Assembly: GCF_007828955.1 (NCBI RefSeq) | Contig: NZ_VIVR01000001.1 | Span: forward strand, 6,510,001 to 6,574,000 | Source of the DNA: Kitasatospora atroaurantiaca | GTDB lineage: Bacteria; Actinomycetota; Actinomycetes; Streptomycetales; Streptomycetaceae | DNA length: 64,000 nt | Direction of reading: 5' to 3' | Shown here: in pieces, positions 17,856 through 26,849 of the stretch | How the letters are laid out: each line of letters begins with the position of its first letter | Position numbering within the stretch: the stretch's first letter is position 1 | The notes under the pieces: generated by a model | What the model saw: the letters and a program-made list of their open reading frames with translations, nothing else | Told to the model about the DNA's origin: nothing | Databases searched by the model: none | Translations under genes and position numbers: made by a program

Positions 17856-18659
17856 ATGCGACAGGTCGCAAAGAGGGGAATCCTCACCGCCGTCGCCACC
17901 GGCAGCGTGCTGGCCTCGACCGCAGGCTACGCGTACGCGAGTGCCGAGGCCCAGGGCGGCGCGGCGAACTCGCCCGGGGTGGGCTCCGGGAATGCCGTTC
18001 AGGCTCCCGTGGACGTCCCCGTGAACGCCTGCGGCAACACGGTCAGCGTGGTCGGCCTGCTCAACCCGGCCATGGGCAACCACTGCGGCAACACCGAGTC
18101 GGGCGACGCAGGTCACGGAGGCTCGGGGTCCGGAGGCTCGGGGTCCGCGGGCTCCGGGTCCTCGGCGGAGGGTGGGACGCACGGCTCGCCGGGCGTCGCC
18201 TCGGGGAACAACGTGCAGGCCCCGGTGAGCGTCCCGGTGGACGCCTGCGGGAACTCGGTCAACGTGGTCGGCCTCGGTAACCCCGCGTTCGGCAACGACT
18301 GCGGCAACCACGGCTCGTCCACCGCCACCCCGCCCAGCAGCCCGCCCGGTCACGAGGAGGACTGCCCGCCCGGTGGCACGGAGCACACCCCGCCGCCGCG
18401 CAGCACCCCGCCCACCAGCACGCCCCCTGGTAACACGCCGCCGAGCACCGGCGGCACCAACCAGACCCCGCCGGCGGGCACCGGCACCACCCGGGTCAGC
18501 ATCCCCGAGCAGCCCACCCAGTCGACCACCACGTCGGCCGCCCGTGAGCAGCTCGCCTCGACCGGAGCGAACGGCCTTGAGCTGATCGCGCCGGCCGGCA
18601 TCGCGCTGCTGCTCGCCGGTGGTGTGCTCTACCGCCGCTCCCGCGTCGGGGCTCGTTGA
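17856..18659 (+). CDS. Long chaplin with two chaplin domains and a sortase signal
   Basis: 267 aa: signal peptide (cleavage near ASA at about 28-30), chaplin domain 1 (about 36-78), a Gly/Ser-rich linker, chaplin domain 2 (about 110-150), a long Pro/Thr-rich wall-spanning stalk, then the sortase motif LASTG (233-237), a hydrophobic helix and a basic RRSRVGAR tail. The LAxTG motif is the substrate of class E sortases, which fix long chaplins to peptidoglycan to anchor the short ones. Each domain keeps its pair of cysteines. AGGGGAG before the ATG at 17856 fixes the start; the longer open frame upstream lacks such a site. Confidence 0.93.
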   Translation: MRQVAKRGILTAVATGSVLASTAGYAYASAEAQGGAANSPGVGSGNAVQAPVDVPVNACGNTVSVVGLLNPAMGNHCGNTESGDAGHGGSGSGGSGSAGSGSSAEGGTHGSPGVASGNNVQAPVSVPVDACGNSVNVVGLGNPAFGNDCGNHGSSTATPPSSPPGHEEDCPPGGTEHTPPPRSTPPTSTPPGNTPPSTGGTNQTPPAGTGTTRVSIPEQPTQSTTTSAAREQLASTGANGLELIAPAGIALLLAGGVLYRRSRVGAR

Positions 18660-18806
18660 CCGCCGCCGCTCGGCCCACCGGCTGAGCATGCGCCCGTAGC
18701 TGTGGGGGTACGGCTGCGGGCGCGCACCACCCTGGGCGTCGCAGAGCGGCGTCCAGGGGCCCGGCACCGGACCCGGGCGGCCGGTGACCGACCGGCCTGC
18801 CCGGCT

Positions 18807-19016
18807 CTACCAGCTCCTGACCTGCCGGATGATCCGGCGACGGAGCAGCACCGTACGGCTGCCGTCGGGGAAGAGCCGCAGGCGGTCCAACTCCCAGTGC
18901 CCGTACTCGGCGTGCTCGGTGAGCAGCTGCCGGGCGGCATTGCGGGTCGTGCCGCGCGGCATGCGCAGCGACTGGTACTCGTACTCCGGTTGCCGGACCA
19001 GCTTGGGTGGGGTCAA
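18807..19016 (-). CDS. DUF5703 family small protein
   Basis: 69 aa, basic. The pattern PEYEYQSLRMPRGTTRNAARQ, then LLTEHAEYGHWELDRLRLF, then a terminal RRRIIRQVRSW matches the small DUF5703 family, which is conserved next to chaplin and peptidase genes in streptomycetes. No signal peptide, transmembrane segment or catalytic motif is visible and its role is unknown. It is divergent from the 205-aa acidic protein to the right. Confidence 0.8.
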   Translation of the reverse strand: MTPPKLVRQPEYEYQSLRMPRGTTRNAARQLLTEHAEYGHWELDRLRLFPDGSRTVLLRRRIIRQVRSW

Positions 19017-19341
19017 CGCTCTCCTCCTGCGGGACGCATGCAGGCAAGGGTACGACCTGCCTGCGACAACTGGACCGGCCCCGGGGGCCGGGGGTGCTCC
19101 TCCTGGCAGTGAGACTGTCGCCGACGGCGGTGACAGTCAATCAGTTTTGGTCCTGGTGACGAGATACCCCGGACCGGCGCCGGAGATGCAAGCGGAGGGC
19201 CGCGCGGAGGTCCTACGGGGCGCGTCCGGCCGGTCACAGAACCACCCGGACCGGACATCCGGGCGTAAGTTGCGGCGAAATCGGGGACGTACGCGACAAC
19301 CCCTGTGCGTGTCGCCACCTGGGAGAGATAGCGTCAGCACC
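19017..19341. other. Divergent intergenic region
   Basis: 325 bp between DUF5703 (leftward) and the 205-aa protein (rightward), holding both promoters. One notable element is the inverted repeat GACTGTC (19113-19119) / GACAGTC (19132-19138), with partly self-complementary GCCGACGGC between the arms. I see no RNA gene and no open reading frame that looks coding. Confidence 0.4.
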
Positions 19342-19959
19342 ATGTCTGATGCCGCGCAGCCCACCATCACCGAGGTACGCGCCGCCGCCGAGGCGGTCAA
19401 GGCCGCCATCGACCGTCACCTGGAAGCGGTTTCCACTCCGGCCGCAGCGGATGATCCCGCTGTCGCCACCGCTTACGAGGAGCTCGCCGCGGCGGCCATC
19501 GCCTACGACCAGATCCTGTACGAGGTCTACGACGAGGTCACTCCGTTCGAAGTCCCCGGCGACGAGAGCCCCGGCGGCTACCTCGGCCCTGAGCAGCCCG
19601 AGGCGATCAGTGTGCTGATCCGCCGCGACTACCTGGTCACCGATGCCAAGCGGCTGCGGGCCCAGGCCGAGCGGGTGGAGAGCTCGCTCACGCCGGGCGG
19701 CGGGCCGGCCGGCGGCGTGAACGCGGCGATCGGGGTGCTGTTCGGCGAGTTCGAACCGGACGAGATCGCGGCCCGGTGCGAGGAGTTCGGTCTGGAGGAG
19801 GGCGACTCGACGCTCTGGGTCGCCGCGACCGAGCCCGCCGAACCGGGGGAGTGGCTGCCCGAGCCCTTCGAGGGGGCCGACCCGCAGCTGCTGATCTGCC
19901 GCTTCGACGTCAGCGAGGTCTACGACGACGACCTGGACGGCCTCGACGCGGACACCTGA
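19342..19959 (+). CDS. Conserved hypothetical acidic cytoplasmic protein
   Basis: 205 aa, strongly acidic, ending in a Asp-rich tail (SEVYDDDLDGLDADT). The N-terminal half is helical (TEVRAAAEAVKAAIDRHLEA, then YEELAAAAIAYDQILYEVYD). I recognise it only as a conserved actinomycete protein without assigned function. There is no signal peptide, transmembrane segment or metal motif. The ATG at 19342 is the first start in a frame that becomes protein-like here. It converges on the RecD-like gene across a long bidirectional hairpin. Confidence 0.75.
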   Translation: MSDAAQPTITEVRAAAEAVKAAIDRHLEAVSTPAAADDPAVATAYEELAAAAIAYDQILYEVYDEVTPFEVPGDESPGGYLGPEQPEAISVLIRRDYLVTDAKRLRAQAERVESSLTPGGGPAGGVNAAIGVLFGEFEPDEIAARCEEFGLEEGDSTLWVAATEPAEPGEWLPEPFEGADPQLLICRFDVSEVYDDDLDGLDADT

Positions 19960-19965
19960 CATCCC

Positions 19966-20006
19966 GGCCGGTGGTGCGGGAGCGAGCCGCTCCCGCACCA
20001 CCGGCC
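19966..20006. terminator. Bidirectional terminator
   Basis: A 19-bp perfect inverted repeat with the 3-base loop AGC fills the 51-bp gap between two convergent genes (arms 19966-19984 and 19988-20006). Confidence 0.8.
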
Positions 20007-20010
20007 ACGG

Positions 20011-21954
20011 TCAGTGCGCCTGCTCGCCGTGCTCGGCCAGGATGGCCCGCAGACGCGTGGTGCGCGGCCGGGCCGGCCGCTCGGCGACGGCCTGCGGCAG
20101 CGCCTGACCGGCCGCGTGCACCACGGACAGGTGCCGCTCGGCCCGGCCGAAGGCCGTGTAGACCCACTGCCGGGTCAGCCCGGCGGCCGCGTCGTCCGGC
20201 AGCACCGCCACCACGCCGGGCCAGCGCCGCCCGACCGCCTGGTGGACGGTCAGTGCCCAGCCGTGCCGGAGCCGCGAGGCCTGGGCCGGGGTGACCGTCA
20301 GGCGCGTGCCGTCGGAGAGCTCCAGGTGCAGCCCGGACGCGTCGCCGTCGAGCACCCGGCCCGGGCGGGTGATGCCGGGGGCGGGGGAGTACACCACCCG
20401 GTCGCCCGGGTCGAAGCCACCGAACCTCCCCGGGCCCGGGTTGAGCCTGGCCTTGGCCGCGGCGTTCAGGGCCCGGGTGCCGGCGCTTCCGCCGTGGCCC
20501 GGAGTCAGCAGCACCACCTGCTCGACCGGGATGCCCAGCGCGCGCGGGATGGAGTCGGTGAGCAGCTGGACGGCGCGGTGCACGGCCTCGCCGCCGTCCT
20601 TGGCGGTGAGGATCACCACCTCCTTCTCCGGCGCCTCGACGGTCTGCAGCTCGCCGATGCCGATGCCGGAGACCAGCTCGCCGATCGGCCCGAAGTCGGG
20701 CGTCCGGGAGGCGACCGTCGGGCATGCCTTGGCCGCCAGCAGGTCGGCGAAGAACCGGCCGGGCCCGGCGGACCAGAGCTGGCCGGGGTCGCCGCTGAGG
20801 ACCAGCCGGGTGCCGTCGGCCACGGCCTCCAGGAGGGTCGCGGCGAGTTCGACGTCCAGCAGCGGGGCGTCGAGGACCAGGAGGACGTCGAGCGCGAGCG
20901 AGCCGTCCTCGGCCCGGCCGGGACCGGCGGTGCCCGCCAGAAGCTCGGGGAGGGTGGTCACCTGCGCGGCCGTCGAACCGGAGTCCGGCAGCAGGGCGGC
21001 CAGGCTGTCACGGCCCTGGTCCGTCCAGGTGGCCGCCCAGGCGCGGAGCCCGAGGCCCTGCGCAGCGCTCAGCAGCGCGGCCGGCTCGGCGCGGGACGCC
21101 TCGCCGCCGGTGTGCGCGACCAGGGCGCTGTCGGCGACGGCCCGGATCAGCGCGGCGGCCGAGGCAGACGGAGCGGCGGCGGCCGCGGCCTCCCAGGCGG
21201 CAGGCCCGGGAGCGGCTGCCTCCTCCTCAGCAGCCTCCTCGCCCGGACCGTCCTCGCCTGGTTCCTCCTCGCCCGGTACGAAGGTCGACATCACCCGTAC
21301 CAGCCCGTCCGCCAGGCTCTCCTCGGCGAGCGCGAGCCGCTCCAGGGCGAGCACCGTCCGCATCGGCGGCTCGTCCTCCTCGGAGGTGCTCCGGTGGCCG
21401 GGCAGCTCCTCCTGAAAGGCCATCACCCGGCCGTCCACCACGACCTCCTGGAGCGCGGCGGCCGCGTCCGGCAGGGCGAGCTTCTCCAGGCCCGTGGCCA
21501 CCTCGCCGATCTCCACCGCCGAGTGCCCGCGCAGCGCCTCCTGCTCCAGCAACCAGGGGACCAGGGCCTGCGCGCGGCGCGGGTCGCCGGGGCCGGCCTC
21601 TGAGCCCAGCAGCCCGCGCGCGAAACCGTCCGCCTGCTCGGGCCGTACGCCCGGCAGCGAGAGCACCGCCCACGGGTCGGCCTTCAGCGTCTCGGCCGCG
21701 CCCTCGCCGAGCGCGGTCACGGCGGCGGCCGCGAACTCCGCCGGGGCGCCGCCCGCCGTCAGCACCTCGCCGGTGGCCCGCAGCGCCTCGGCCCGGTGCT
21801 CGTCGGCTGCGGCGGCCGGGGCGGCCTCGGCGCCGGCCGTGTCGGGGCCGGGCGGCTGCTGCCCCACCACCCGGATCGCCTCAGCCAGCGCCGCGACGGC
21901 GTCCGCACGTTGCCCGGGAGCGTTGTCCCTGCCGGGATCCACGTCGCTCATCAT
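20011..21954 (-). CDS. RecD2-like protein with lost ATPase motifs
   Basis: 647 aa. The order of elements follows RecD2-type superfamily 1B helicases. A helix-hairpin-helix region lies at about 75-115 (LKADPWAVLSLPGVRPEQAD). There follows a motor-like domain with motif III LVLSGDPGQLWSAGPGRFFADL, here quoted as LSGDPGQLWSAGPGRF. Near the C-terminus are motif V GWALTVHQAVGRRWPGVV and motif VI WVYTAFGRAERHL. Two essential motifs are degenerate: the P-loop position reads HTGGEASRAEP with no GKT, and the Walker B DE is DA in LVLDAPLLD. An active helicase is therefore unlikely, and a DNA-binding or structural role is more plausible. An acidic Glu/Ala-rich insert lies near 225-250. It follows the aldo/keto reductase gene by 18 bp, probably in one transcript. 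Confidence 0.75.
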   Translation of the reverse strand: MMSDVDPGRDNAPGQRADAVAALAEAIRVVGQQPPGPDTAGAEAAPAAAADEHRAEALRATGEVLTAGGAPAEFAAAAVTALGEGAAETLKADPWAVLSLPGVRPEQADGFARGLLGSEAGPGDPRRAQALVPWLLEQEALRGHSAVEIGEVATGLEKLALPDAAAALQEVVVDGRVMAFQEELPGHRSTSEEDEPPMRTVLALERLALAEESLADGLVRVMSTFVPGEEEPGEDGPGEEAAEEEAAAPGPAAWEAAAAAAPSASAAALIRAVADSALVAHTGGEASRAEPAALLSAAQGLGLRAWAATWTDQGRDSLAALLPDSGSTAAQVTTLPELLAGTAGPGRAEDGSLALDVLLVLDAPLLDVELAATLLEAVADGTRLVLSGDPGQLWSAGPGRFFADLLAAKACPTVASRTPDFGPIGELVSGIGIGELQTVEAPEKEVVILTAKDGGEAVHRAVQLLTDSIPRALGIPVEQVVLLTPGHGGSAGTRALNAAAKARLNPGPGRFGGFDPGDRVVYSPAPGITRPGRVLDGDASGLHLELSDGTRLTVTPAQASRLRHGWALTVHQAVGRRWPGVVAVLPDDAAAGLTRQWVYTAFGRAERHLSVVHAAGQALPQAVAERPARPRTTRLRAILAEHGEQAH

Positions 21955-21972
21955 TCGCTCCTCACAGCTTCG

Positions 21973-22953
21973 TCACAGCTCCGTCCAGCCCGGATCGGGG
22001 TAGCGGTGCACCGGCGCCGACACGTCGTCCAGCGCACCGCGGATCTCACCCGGAAGCGTAAGGGCCTCCACCGACAGTGCCGACTGCAGCTGAGTGGCCG
22101 TCCGGGCGCCGACCAGCGTGCTCGAAACACCGGGCCGGTCCCGGACCCAGGCGAGCGCGACCGCGAGCGGGCTGCTGGCCAACCCGTCGGCGGCGGTGGC
22201 GAGGGCGTCGACGATGCGTCGCGAGCGGTCGCCGAGGTAGGGCTGGACGAAGCCGGAGAGGTACGGGGAGGCGCCGCGGGAGTCCGGCGGGACACCGTGC
22301 CGGTACTTGCCGGTGAGCACGCCCCGGCCGAGCGGGGAGGAGGCGAGCAGCCCGACCCCGGCGTCGAGCGCGGCGGGCAGCACCTCGCGTTCGATGCCGC
22401 GCTGCAGCAGGGAGTACTCCATCTGCGTACTGGCGAGCGGCACCCGGGAGGCGTGGCCGCGCTGCCAGGTGGCGGCCTTGGCGAGCTGCCAGCCGCTGAA
22501 GTTGGAAACCCCGACGTACCGGGCGCGCCCGGAGGCGACCGCCAGGTCGAGGGCCTGGAGGGTCTCCTCGGCCGGGGTGGCCGGGTCGAAGGCGTGGACC
22601 TGCCACAGGTCGACGTAGTCGGTGCCGAGCCGGTGCAGGGAGGCGTCGAGGGCGGCCAGCAGCCGCCCGCGGGAGGCGTCGAAGCGGCGGTCGGAGTCCG
22701 GGACGCTGCCGGCCTTGGTGGCGATCACCAGCTCGGAACGCGGGATCAGACTGTCCGTCAGCCGGGAGAGCAGGTACTCGGCGCCGCCGTCCGCGTACAC
22801 GTCCGCGGTGTCCACCAGGGTGCCGCCCGCGTCGACGAAGGCCTTGAGCTGCTCGGCGGCCTCGTGCTCGTCGGTGTCCCGGCCCCAGGTCATGGTGCCG
22901 AGACCGAGTCTGGAGACCCGCAGCCCGGTCCGGCCGAGATGACGCTTTTCCAT
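21973..22953 (-). CDS. Aldo/keto reductase
   Basis: 326 aa (beta/alpha)8 NADPH-dependent oxidoreductase. The catalytic tetrad is visible: D and Y in LVDTADVYADGG, K in LVIATKAGS, and H in DLWQVHAFDP. GVSNFSGWQLAKAA and the late GARTATQLQSAL supply typical cofactor-binding contacts. It reduces aldehydes or ketones; the substrate is unknown. It is the first gene of a probable two-gene unit with the RecD-like gene and is divergent from the F420-type oxidoreductase across 202 bp. Confidence 0.9.
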   Translation of the reverse strand: MEKRHLGRTGLRVSRLGLGTMTWGRDTDEHEAAEQLKAFVDAGGTLVDTADVYADGGAEYLLSRLTDSLIPRSELVIATKAGSVPDSDRRFDASRGRLLAALDASLHRLGTDYVDLWQVHAFDPATPAEETLQALDLAVASGRARYVGVSNFSGWQLAKAATWQRGHASRVPLASTQMEYSLLQRGIEREVLPAALDAGVGLLASSPLGRGVLTGKYRHGVPPDSRGASPYLSGFVQPYLGDRSRRIVDALATAADGLASSPLAVALAWVRDRPGVSSTLVGARTATQLQSALSVEALTLPGEIRGALDDVSAPVHRYPDPGWTEL

Positions 22954-23155
22954 CGGGAAGAGCCTCCGTCAGCTGATAAAGACGCAGGTGAGGAGGGTTC
23001 TCCCCACGTCGGCAGAGCGTAGCGGCCCGTGCCCGGCCTGGCCTCGCCGACCCGCAGGGCCGGGTGACGCAGGACACACCTACCGGCCAGTAGCATGAGC
23101 CGCGACAACGCGGTTACGCTCGGCACAACGACCGACTGGAAGGCTTGGCATCCCT

Positions 23156-24202
23156 ATGCGACTCGGCATCAACCTCGGCTACTGGGGACTCGGCATGGAC
23201 GCCGACAACATCGCGGTCGCCCAGGAGGCCGACCGGCTCGGCTACTCGGTGTGCTGGGCCGCCGAGGCGTACGGCTCCGACGCCGCGACCGTCCTCAGCT
23301 TCGTCGCCGCCAAGACCGAGCGGATCGACGTCGGCTCGGCCATCTTCCAGATCCCGGCCCGCACCCCCGCGATGACCGCGATGACGGCAGCCACCCTCGA
23401 CACCCTCTCCGGCGGCCGCTTCCGCCTGGGCCTGGGCGTCTCCGGGCCGCAGGTCTCCGAGGGCTGGTACGGCGTCAAGTTCGACAAGCCGCTGGCCCGC
23501 ACCCGCGAGTACGTGGAGATCATCCGCAAGGCGATGTCCCGCGAGCGCCTGGTCCACGAGGGCGCCAACTGGACGCTCCCGCTGCCCGGCGGCCCCGGCA
23601 AGCCGCTCAAGCTGACCGTGCACCCGGTGCGCGAGCACATCCCGCTCTACATCGCCGCGATCGGCCCGAAGAACCTGGAGCAGACCGGCGAGATCGCCGA
23701 CGGCTGGCTGGGCATCTTCTTCGACCCCGAGCACGCCGCGCTCTCCATCGACCCGCTGAAGGCCGGCCGCGCCAAGGTGGGCCAGACCCTGGACGGCTTC
23801 GACCTCTGCCCCACCGTCACCATCTCGGTCGGCGAGGACGTCAAGGCCGCCGCCGACACCCAGCGCTCGTACGCGGCGCTCTACATCGGCGGCATGGGCA
23901 GCAAGGAGAAGAACTTCTACAACCAGCTCGCCCGCCGGATGGGCTACGAGCAGGCCGCCGACGAGATCCAGGAGAAGTACCTCGCCAAGGACTACGCGGG
24001 TGCCGCCGCGGCCGTCCCGCACGACCTGATCGACTCCACCTCGCTGCTCGGCACCAAGGAGCGGATCGCCGACCGTATGCAGGCCTACGCCGACGCGGGC
24101 GTCACCACCCTGACCCTGGCCCCGGCCGGGTTCACGCTGGAGGAGCGGATCACCGCGCTGCGCACCGGCGTCGAGGCCTTGGAGCTCGCCGGTCTCGCGT
24201 GA
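23156..24202 (+). CDS. LLM-class F420-dependent oxidoreductase
   Basis: 348 aa luciferase-like TIM barrel, beginning MRLGINLGYWGLGMDADN. It carries the family features VLSFVAAKTERIDVGSAIFQ, FRLGLGVSGPQVSEGWYG and the VHPVREHIPLYIAAIGPKN region, which place it with the actinobacterial F420-type (rather than FMN-type) members. These enzymes use reduced deazaflavin F420 for hydride transfer; the substrate is unknown. It is followed by a copy of a degenerate inverted-repeat element and converges on corA. Confidence 0.85.
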   Translation: MRLGINLGYWGLGMDADNIAVAQEADRLGYSVCWAAEAYGSDAATVLSFVAAKTERIDVGSAIFQIPARTPAMTAMTAATLDTLSGGRFRLGLGVSGPQVSEGWYGVKFDKPLARTREYVEIIRKAMSRERLVHEGANWTLPLPGGPGKPLKLTVHPVREHIPLYIAAIGPKNLEQTGEIADGWLGIFFDPEHAALSIDPLKAGRAKVGQTLDGFDLCPTVTISVGEDVKAAADTQRSYAALYIGGMGSKEKNFYNQLARRMGYEQAADEIQEKYLAKDYAGAAAAVPHDLIDSTSLLGTKERIADRMQAYADAGVTTLTLAPAGFTLEERITALRTGVEALELAGLA

Positions 24203-24211
24203 GGCGCCCCT

Positions 24212-24278
24212 GGGTGCGGGGATCTGGGCGAGCGGCCCTCCACGGAGGTGCATGGTTCTCGCGCAGTTCCCCGCCCCT
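24212..24278. repeat. Dispersed inverted-repeat element, degenerate copy C
   Basis: The left arm (24212-24231) matches the GGGCGCGGGGAACTGCGCGA consensus seen in copies A and B with three substitutions. The right arm (24259-24278) begins TCGCGCAGTTCCCC and lacks one CG. It lies in the convergent gap between the oxidoreductase and corA. Confidence 0.7.
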
Positions 24279-24316
24279 GATGGTGCCCTCCCGGTCCGCC
24301 GTTCCCGGTCCGCCGT

Positions 24317-25297
24317 TCAGAGCCAGCCGCTGCGCTTGAAGACGCGGTACAGCAGGATGCACACCAGCACCATCGCCGCGACCGCGGCCGGGTACCCCCA
24401 GATCAGCCTGAGCTCCGGCATGTGCTGGAAGTTCATCCCGTAGATGCCGGCGATCATGGTCGGCACGGCCACCAGGGCCGCCCAGGCCGAGATCTTCCGC
24501 ATGTCGTTGTTCTGCTGCACGCTGACCTGGGCGAGGTTGGCGCTCAGGATGTCGGAGAGCAGCCGGTCCAGCGACTCCACCTGATCGTTGGCCTTGGCCA
24601 GGTGGTCCGCCACGTCCCGCAGGTAGGGCAGCGCCTTCTCCTCGATGAACGGGACGCTGCCCCCGGCCAGCCGCAGCAGCGGTTCCTGGAGCGGGGCGGT
24701 GGCGCGCCGGCAGGCCACCAACTGCCGCTTGAAGTCGTAGATGCGCTCGGCCGTGCCGACCGCGGCCCGGCCCGGGGCGAAGACCGAGGCCTCCAGCTCG
24801 TCGAGGTCGGTCTGCAGCTCGGCGGCGACGTCGACGTAGTGGTCCACCACGGTGTCGCAGACCGAGTGCAGCACCGCGCTCGGCCCGTGCTTCAGGACGT
24901 CCGGCTGCTTCTCCAGCTCGGCCCGCAGCTTGGCGAGCGGACTGTCGGTGCCGTGGCGGACGGTCACCACGAAGCAGTCGCCCAGGAAGATCATCACCTC
25001 GCCGGTGCTGACCGCATGGCCGTCCTCGTGGTAGCCGATCGTCTTCAGCACCATGAAGAGGGAGTCCTGGTAGGTCTCCAGCTTCGGCCGCTGGTGCGCG
25101 CTCACCGCGTCCTCGATGGCCAGCGGGTGCAGGCTGAACTCATCCGAGACCAGGTCGAACTCCTCCTCGGTCGGCTCGTACATCCCGAGCCAGACGAAGC
25201 TGTCGCCCGCCGCCCGGGCGGCATCGAGGGCGTCCGAGAAGTCGACCGGGTCCTCGGTGCGGTGGCCGTTCCGGTAGACGGCACAATCGACGATCAT
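24317..25297 (-). CDS. corA: CorA-type magnesium/cobalt transporter
   Basis: 326 aa. It has a long soluble N-terminal domain (about 1-265), including the acidic start and the stalk helix with FKRQLVACRRATAPLQEP, followed by two C-terminal transmembrane helices. Between them is the signature YGMNFQHMPEL (GMN at 287-289), the selectivity loop of the pentameric Mg2+ channel, and the protein ends with the usual basic tail (KRSGWL). It imports Mg2+ (also Co2+/Ni2+) driven by membrane potential. It is a single gene, divergent from the phosphatase and facing the F420-type oxidoreductase. Confidence 0.93.
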   Translation of the reverse strand: MIVDCAVYRNGHRTEDPVDFSDALDAARAAGDSFVWLGMYEPTEEEFDLVSDEFSLHPLAIEDAVSAHQRPKLETYQDSLFMVLKTIGYHEDGHAVSTGEVMIFLGDCFVVTVRHGTDSPLAKLRAELEKQPDVLKHGPSAVLHSVCDTVVDHYVDVAAELQTDLDELEASVFAPGRAAVGTAERIYDFKRQLVACRRATAPLQEPLLRLAGGSVPFIEEKALPYLRDVADHLAKANDQVESLDRLLSDILSANLAQVSVQQNNDMRKISAWAALVAVPTMIAGIYGMNFQHMPELRLIWGYPAAVAAMVLVCILLYRVFKRSGWL

Positions 25298-25406
25298 GTG
25301 GGCAATTGTCGCGCCTGCGGGCTCCGGCGGACGTCACATCCGCTGAAAGCGCACAGGACCCGCCATCTCCGCTGATCACCTCCGCCGGAGGCCGTACGCT
25401 GGCCCC

Positions 25407-26102
25407 ATGCCGACCCTGCTGCTCGTCCGCCACGGCCGCTCGACCGCGAACACGGCCGGAATCCTCGCCGGTTGGACCCCGGGGGTGGACCTCGACGACA
25501 CCGGACGCACCCAGGCCGTGGCGCTGGCAGGCCGGCTGGCCGGGATCCCGCTGGTCCAGGCCGTCAGCAGCCCGCTGGAGCGCTGCCGGCAGACCCTGGA
25601 GCCGCTGCTCGCGGCCCGCCCCGAGCTCGGACCGGCCGCGCTGGACGAGCGGCTGGGTGAGTGCCACTACGGCGACTGGACCGGCCGCCCGCTCGGCGAG
25701 CTGGCCACCGAGCCGCTGTGGCGCACCGTCCAGGACCACGCCGCGGCCGCCGCCTTCCCGGGCGGGGAGTCGCTGCGGGAGCTCAGCCACCGCACCGTCA
25801 CCGCCGTCCGGGAGTGGAACGACAAGATCGCCGTCGAGCACGGCGCCGACGCGGTGTGGATCGCCTGCTCGCACGGCGACGTCATCAAGGCCGTCGTCGC
25901 CGACGCGCTCGGTCTGCACCTCGACCACTTCCAGCGGATCTCCGTCGAGCCCTGCTCCGTCACCGCGATCCGCTACACCCCGCAGCGCCCGTTCGTCCTG
26001 CGTGTCGGCGACACCGGCAGCCTCGCCTCGCTGGCACCGCGGCCCGACGCACCGGCCCCGAGCGGCGACGCCGTCGTCGGCGGCGACACCGGCCGGAGCT
26101 GA
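25407..26102 (+). CDS. Histidine phosphatase (phosphoglycerate-mutase-like) family protein
   Basis: 231 aa. The catalytic RHG is at residues 8-10 (LLVRHGRSTANT), a second catalytic arginine in SSPLERCRQT, the acid in ERLGECHYGDWTGR, and the second histidine in IACSHGDVIKAVV. The C-terminal tail is disordered and Ala/Pro-rich. It belongs to the MSMEG_4193-type putative phosphomutases conserved beside DUF3090 and mshC in actinobacteria. The substrate is unknown. It is the first gene of a run transcribed rightward to mshC. Confidence 0.88.
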   Translation: MPTLLLVRHGRSTANTAGILAGWTPGVDLDDTGRTQAVALAGRLAGIPLVQAVSSPLERCRQTLEPLLAARPELGPAALDERLGECHYGDWTGRPLGELATEPLWRTVQDHAAAAAFPGGESLRELSHRTVTAVREWNDKIAVEHGADAVWIACSHGDVIKAVVADALGLHLDHFQRISVEPCSVTAIRYTPQRPFVLRVGDTGSLASLAPRPDAPAPSGDAVVGGDTGRS

Positions 26103-26259
26103 GGCCGGGGCGGACCGGGCCGGTACCTGACGGACTGCTCGGCACCTGACGGACCGCTCGGCACCTGACGGACGAGTCGGCACCTGACGCCGCCGGGCCG
26201 TCGCCCAGGCCGTAGGGTGGCCAGTGAGCCCACGATCGATCAGAACCCGGAGCGAGAGA

Positions 26260-26832
26260 GTGCCTCGTCAGGTCTTCTTCTACGACCAGCCCGAGCGGTT
26301 CGTGGCCGGCACCGTCGGTCAGCCAGGCGCGCGGGCGTTCTACCTGCAGGCCAGCGCCAGAGGCCGGATCACCAGCGTGCTGCTGGAGAAGACCCAGGTC
26401 GCGGCGCTCGCCGAACGGATCGACCAGGTCCTGGACGAGGCCCTGCGGCGCAGCGGGGGCTCGGCCGCGATCCCCGCCGTCGCCCCGTCCGAGCTGGCCG
26501 ACGCCGCACCGCTGGACCTCCCGCTGGAGCAGGAGTTCCGGGTCGGCACGATGGCCCTCGCCTGGGACAGCCTGGACGAGTGCCTGGTGGTCGAGGCGCA
26601 GGCTGTGGTGGAGGGCGCCGAGGACGACGAGGAGGAGGCCGAGGCCGTCTTCGAGGACGAGGAGAACGGCCCCGACATGCTCCGGGTCCGGATGACCGGT
26701 GCGATGGCCCGGGTCTTCGCCAAGCGCGCCCTCGACCTCGTCGCCGCCGGGCGCAGGCCCTGCCCGTTCTGCAACCTGCCGCTGGACCCGGAGGGCCACC
26801 TGTGCCCGCGCGCGAACGGCTACCGGCGCTGA
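26260..26832 (+). CDS. DUF3090 family protein
   Basis: 190 aa. It begins PRQVFFYDQPERFVAGTVGQ and has an acidic Glu/Asp insert near 130-145. It ends in a small zinc-binding knuckle, CPFC...GHLCPR, with two Cys, a His and a third Cys. Function is not established; the family is confined largely to actinobacteria and travels with the histidine phosphatase, SCO1664 and mshC genes. GTG 26260 is preferred because GGAG lies 7-8 bp upstream and it begins at the conserved PRQVF; an in-frame start at 26224 has no ribosome-binding site. Confidence 0.85.
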   Translation: MPRQVFFYDQPERFVAGTVGQPGARAFYLQASARGRITSVLLEKTQVAALAERIDQVLDEALRRSGGSAAIPAVAPSELADAAPLDLPLEQEFRVGTMALAWDSLDECLVVEAQAVVEGAEDDEEEAEAVFEDEENGPDMLRVRMTGAMARVFAKRALDLVAAGRRPCPFCNLPLDPEGHLCPRANGYRR

Positions 26833-26849
26833 ACGCCGAAGCCGTACCC

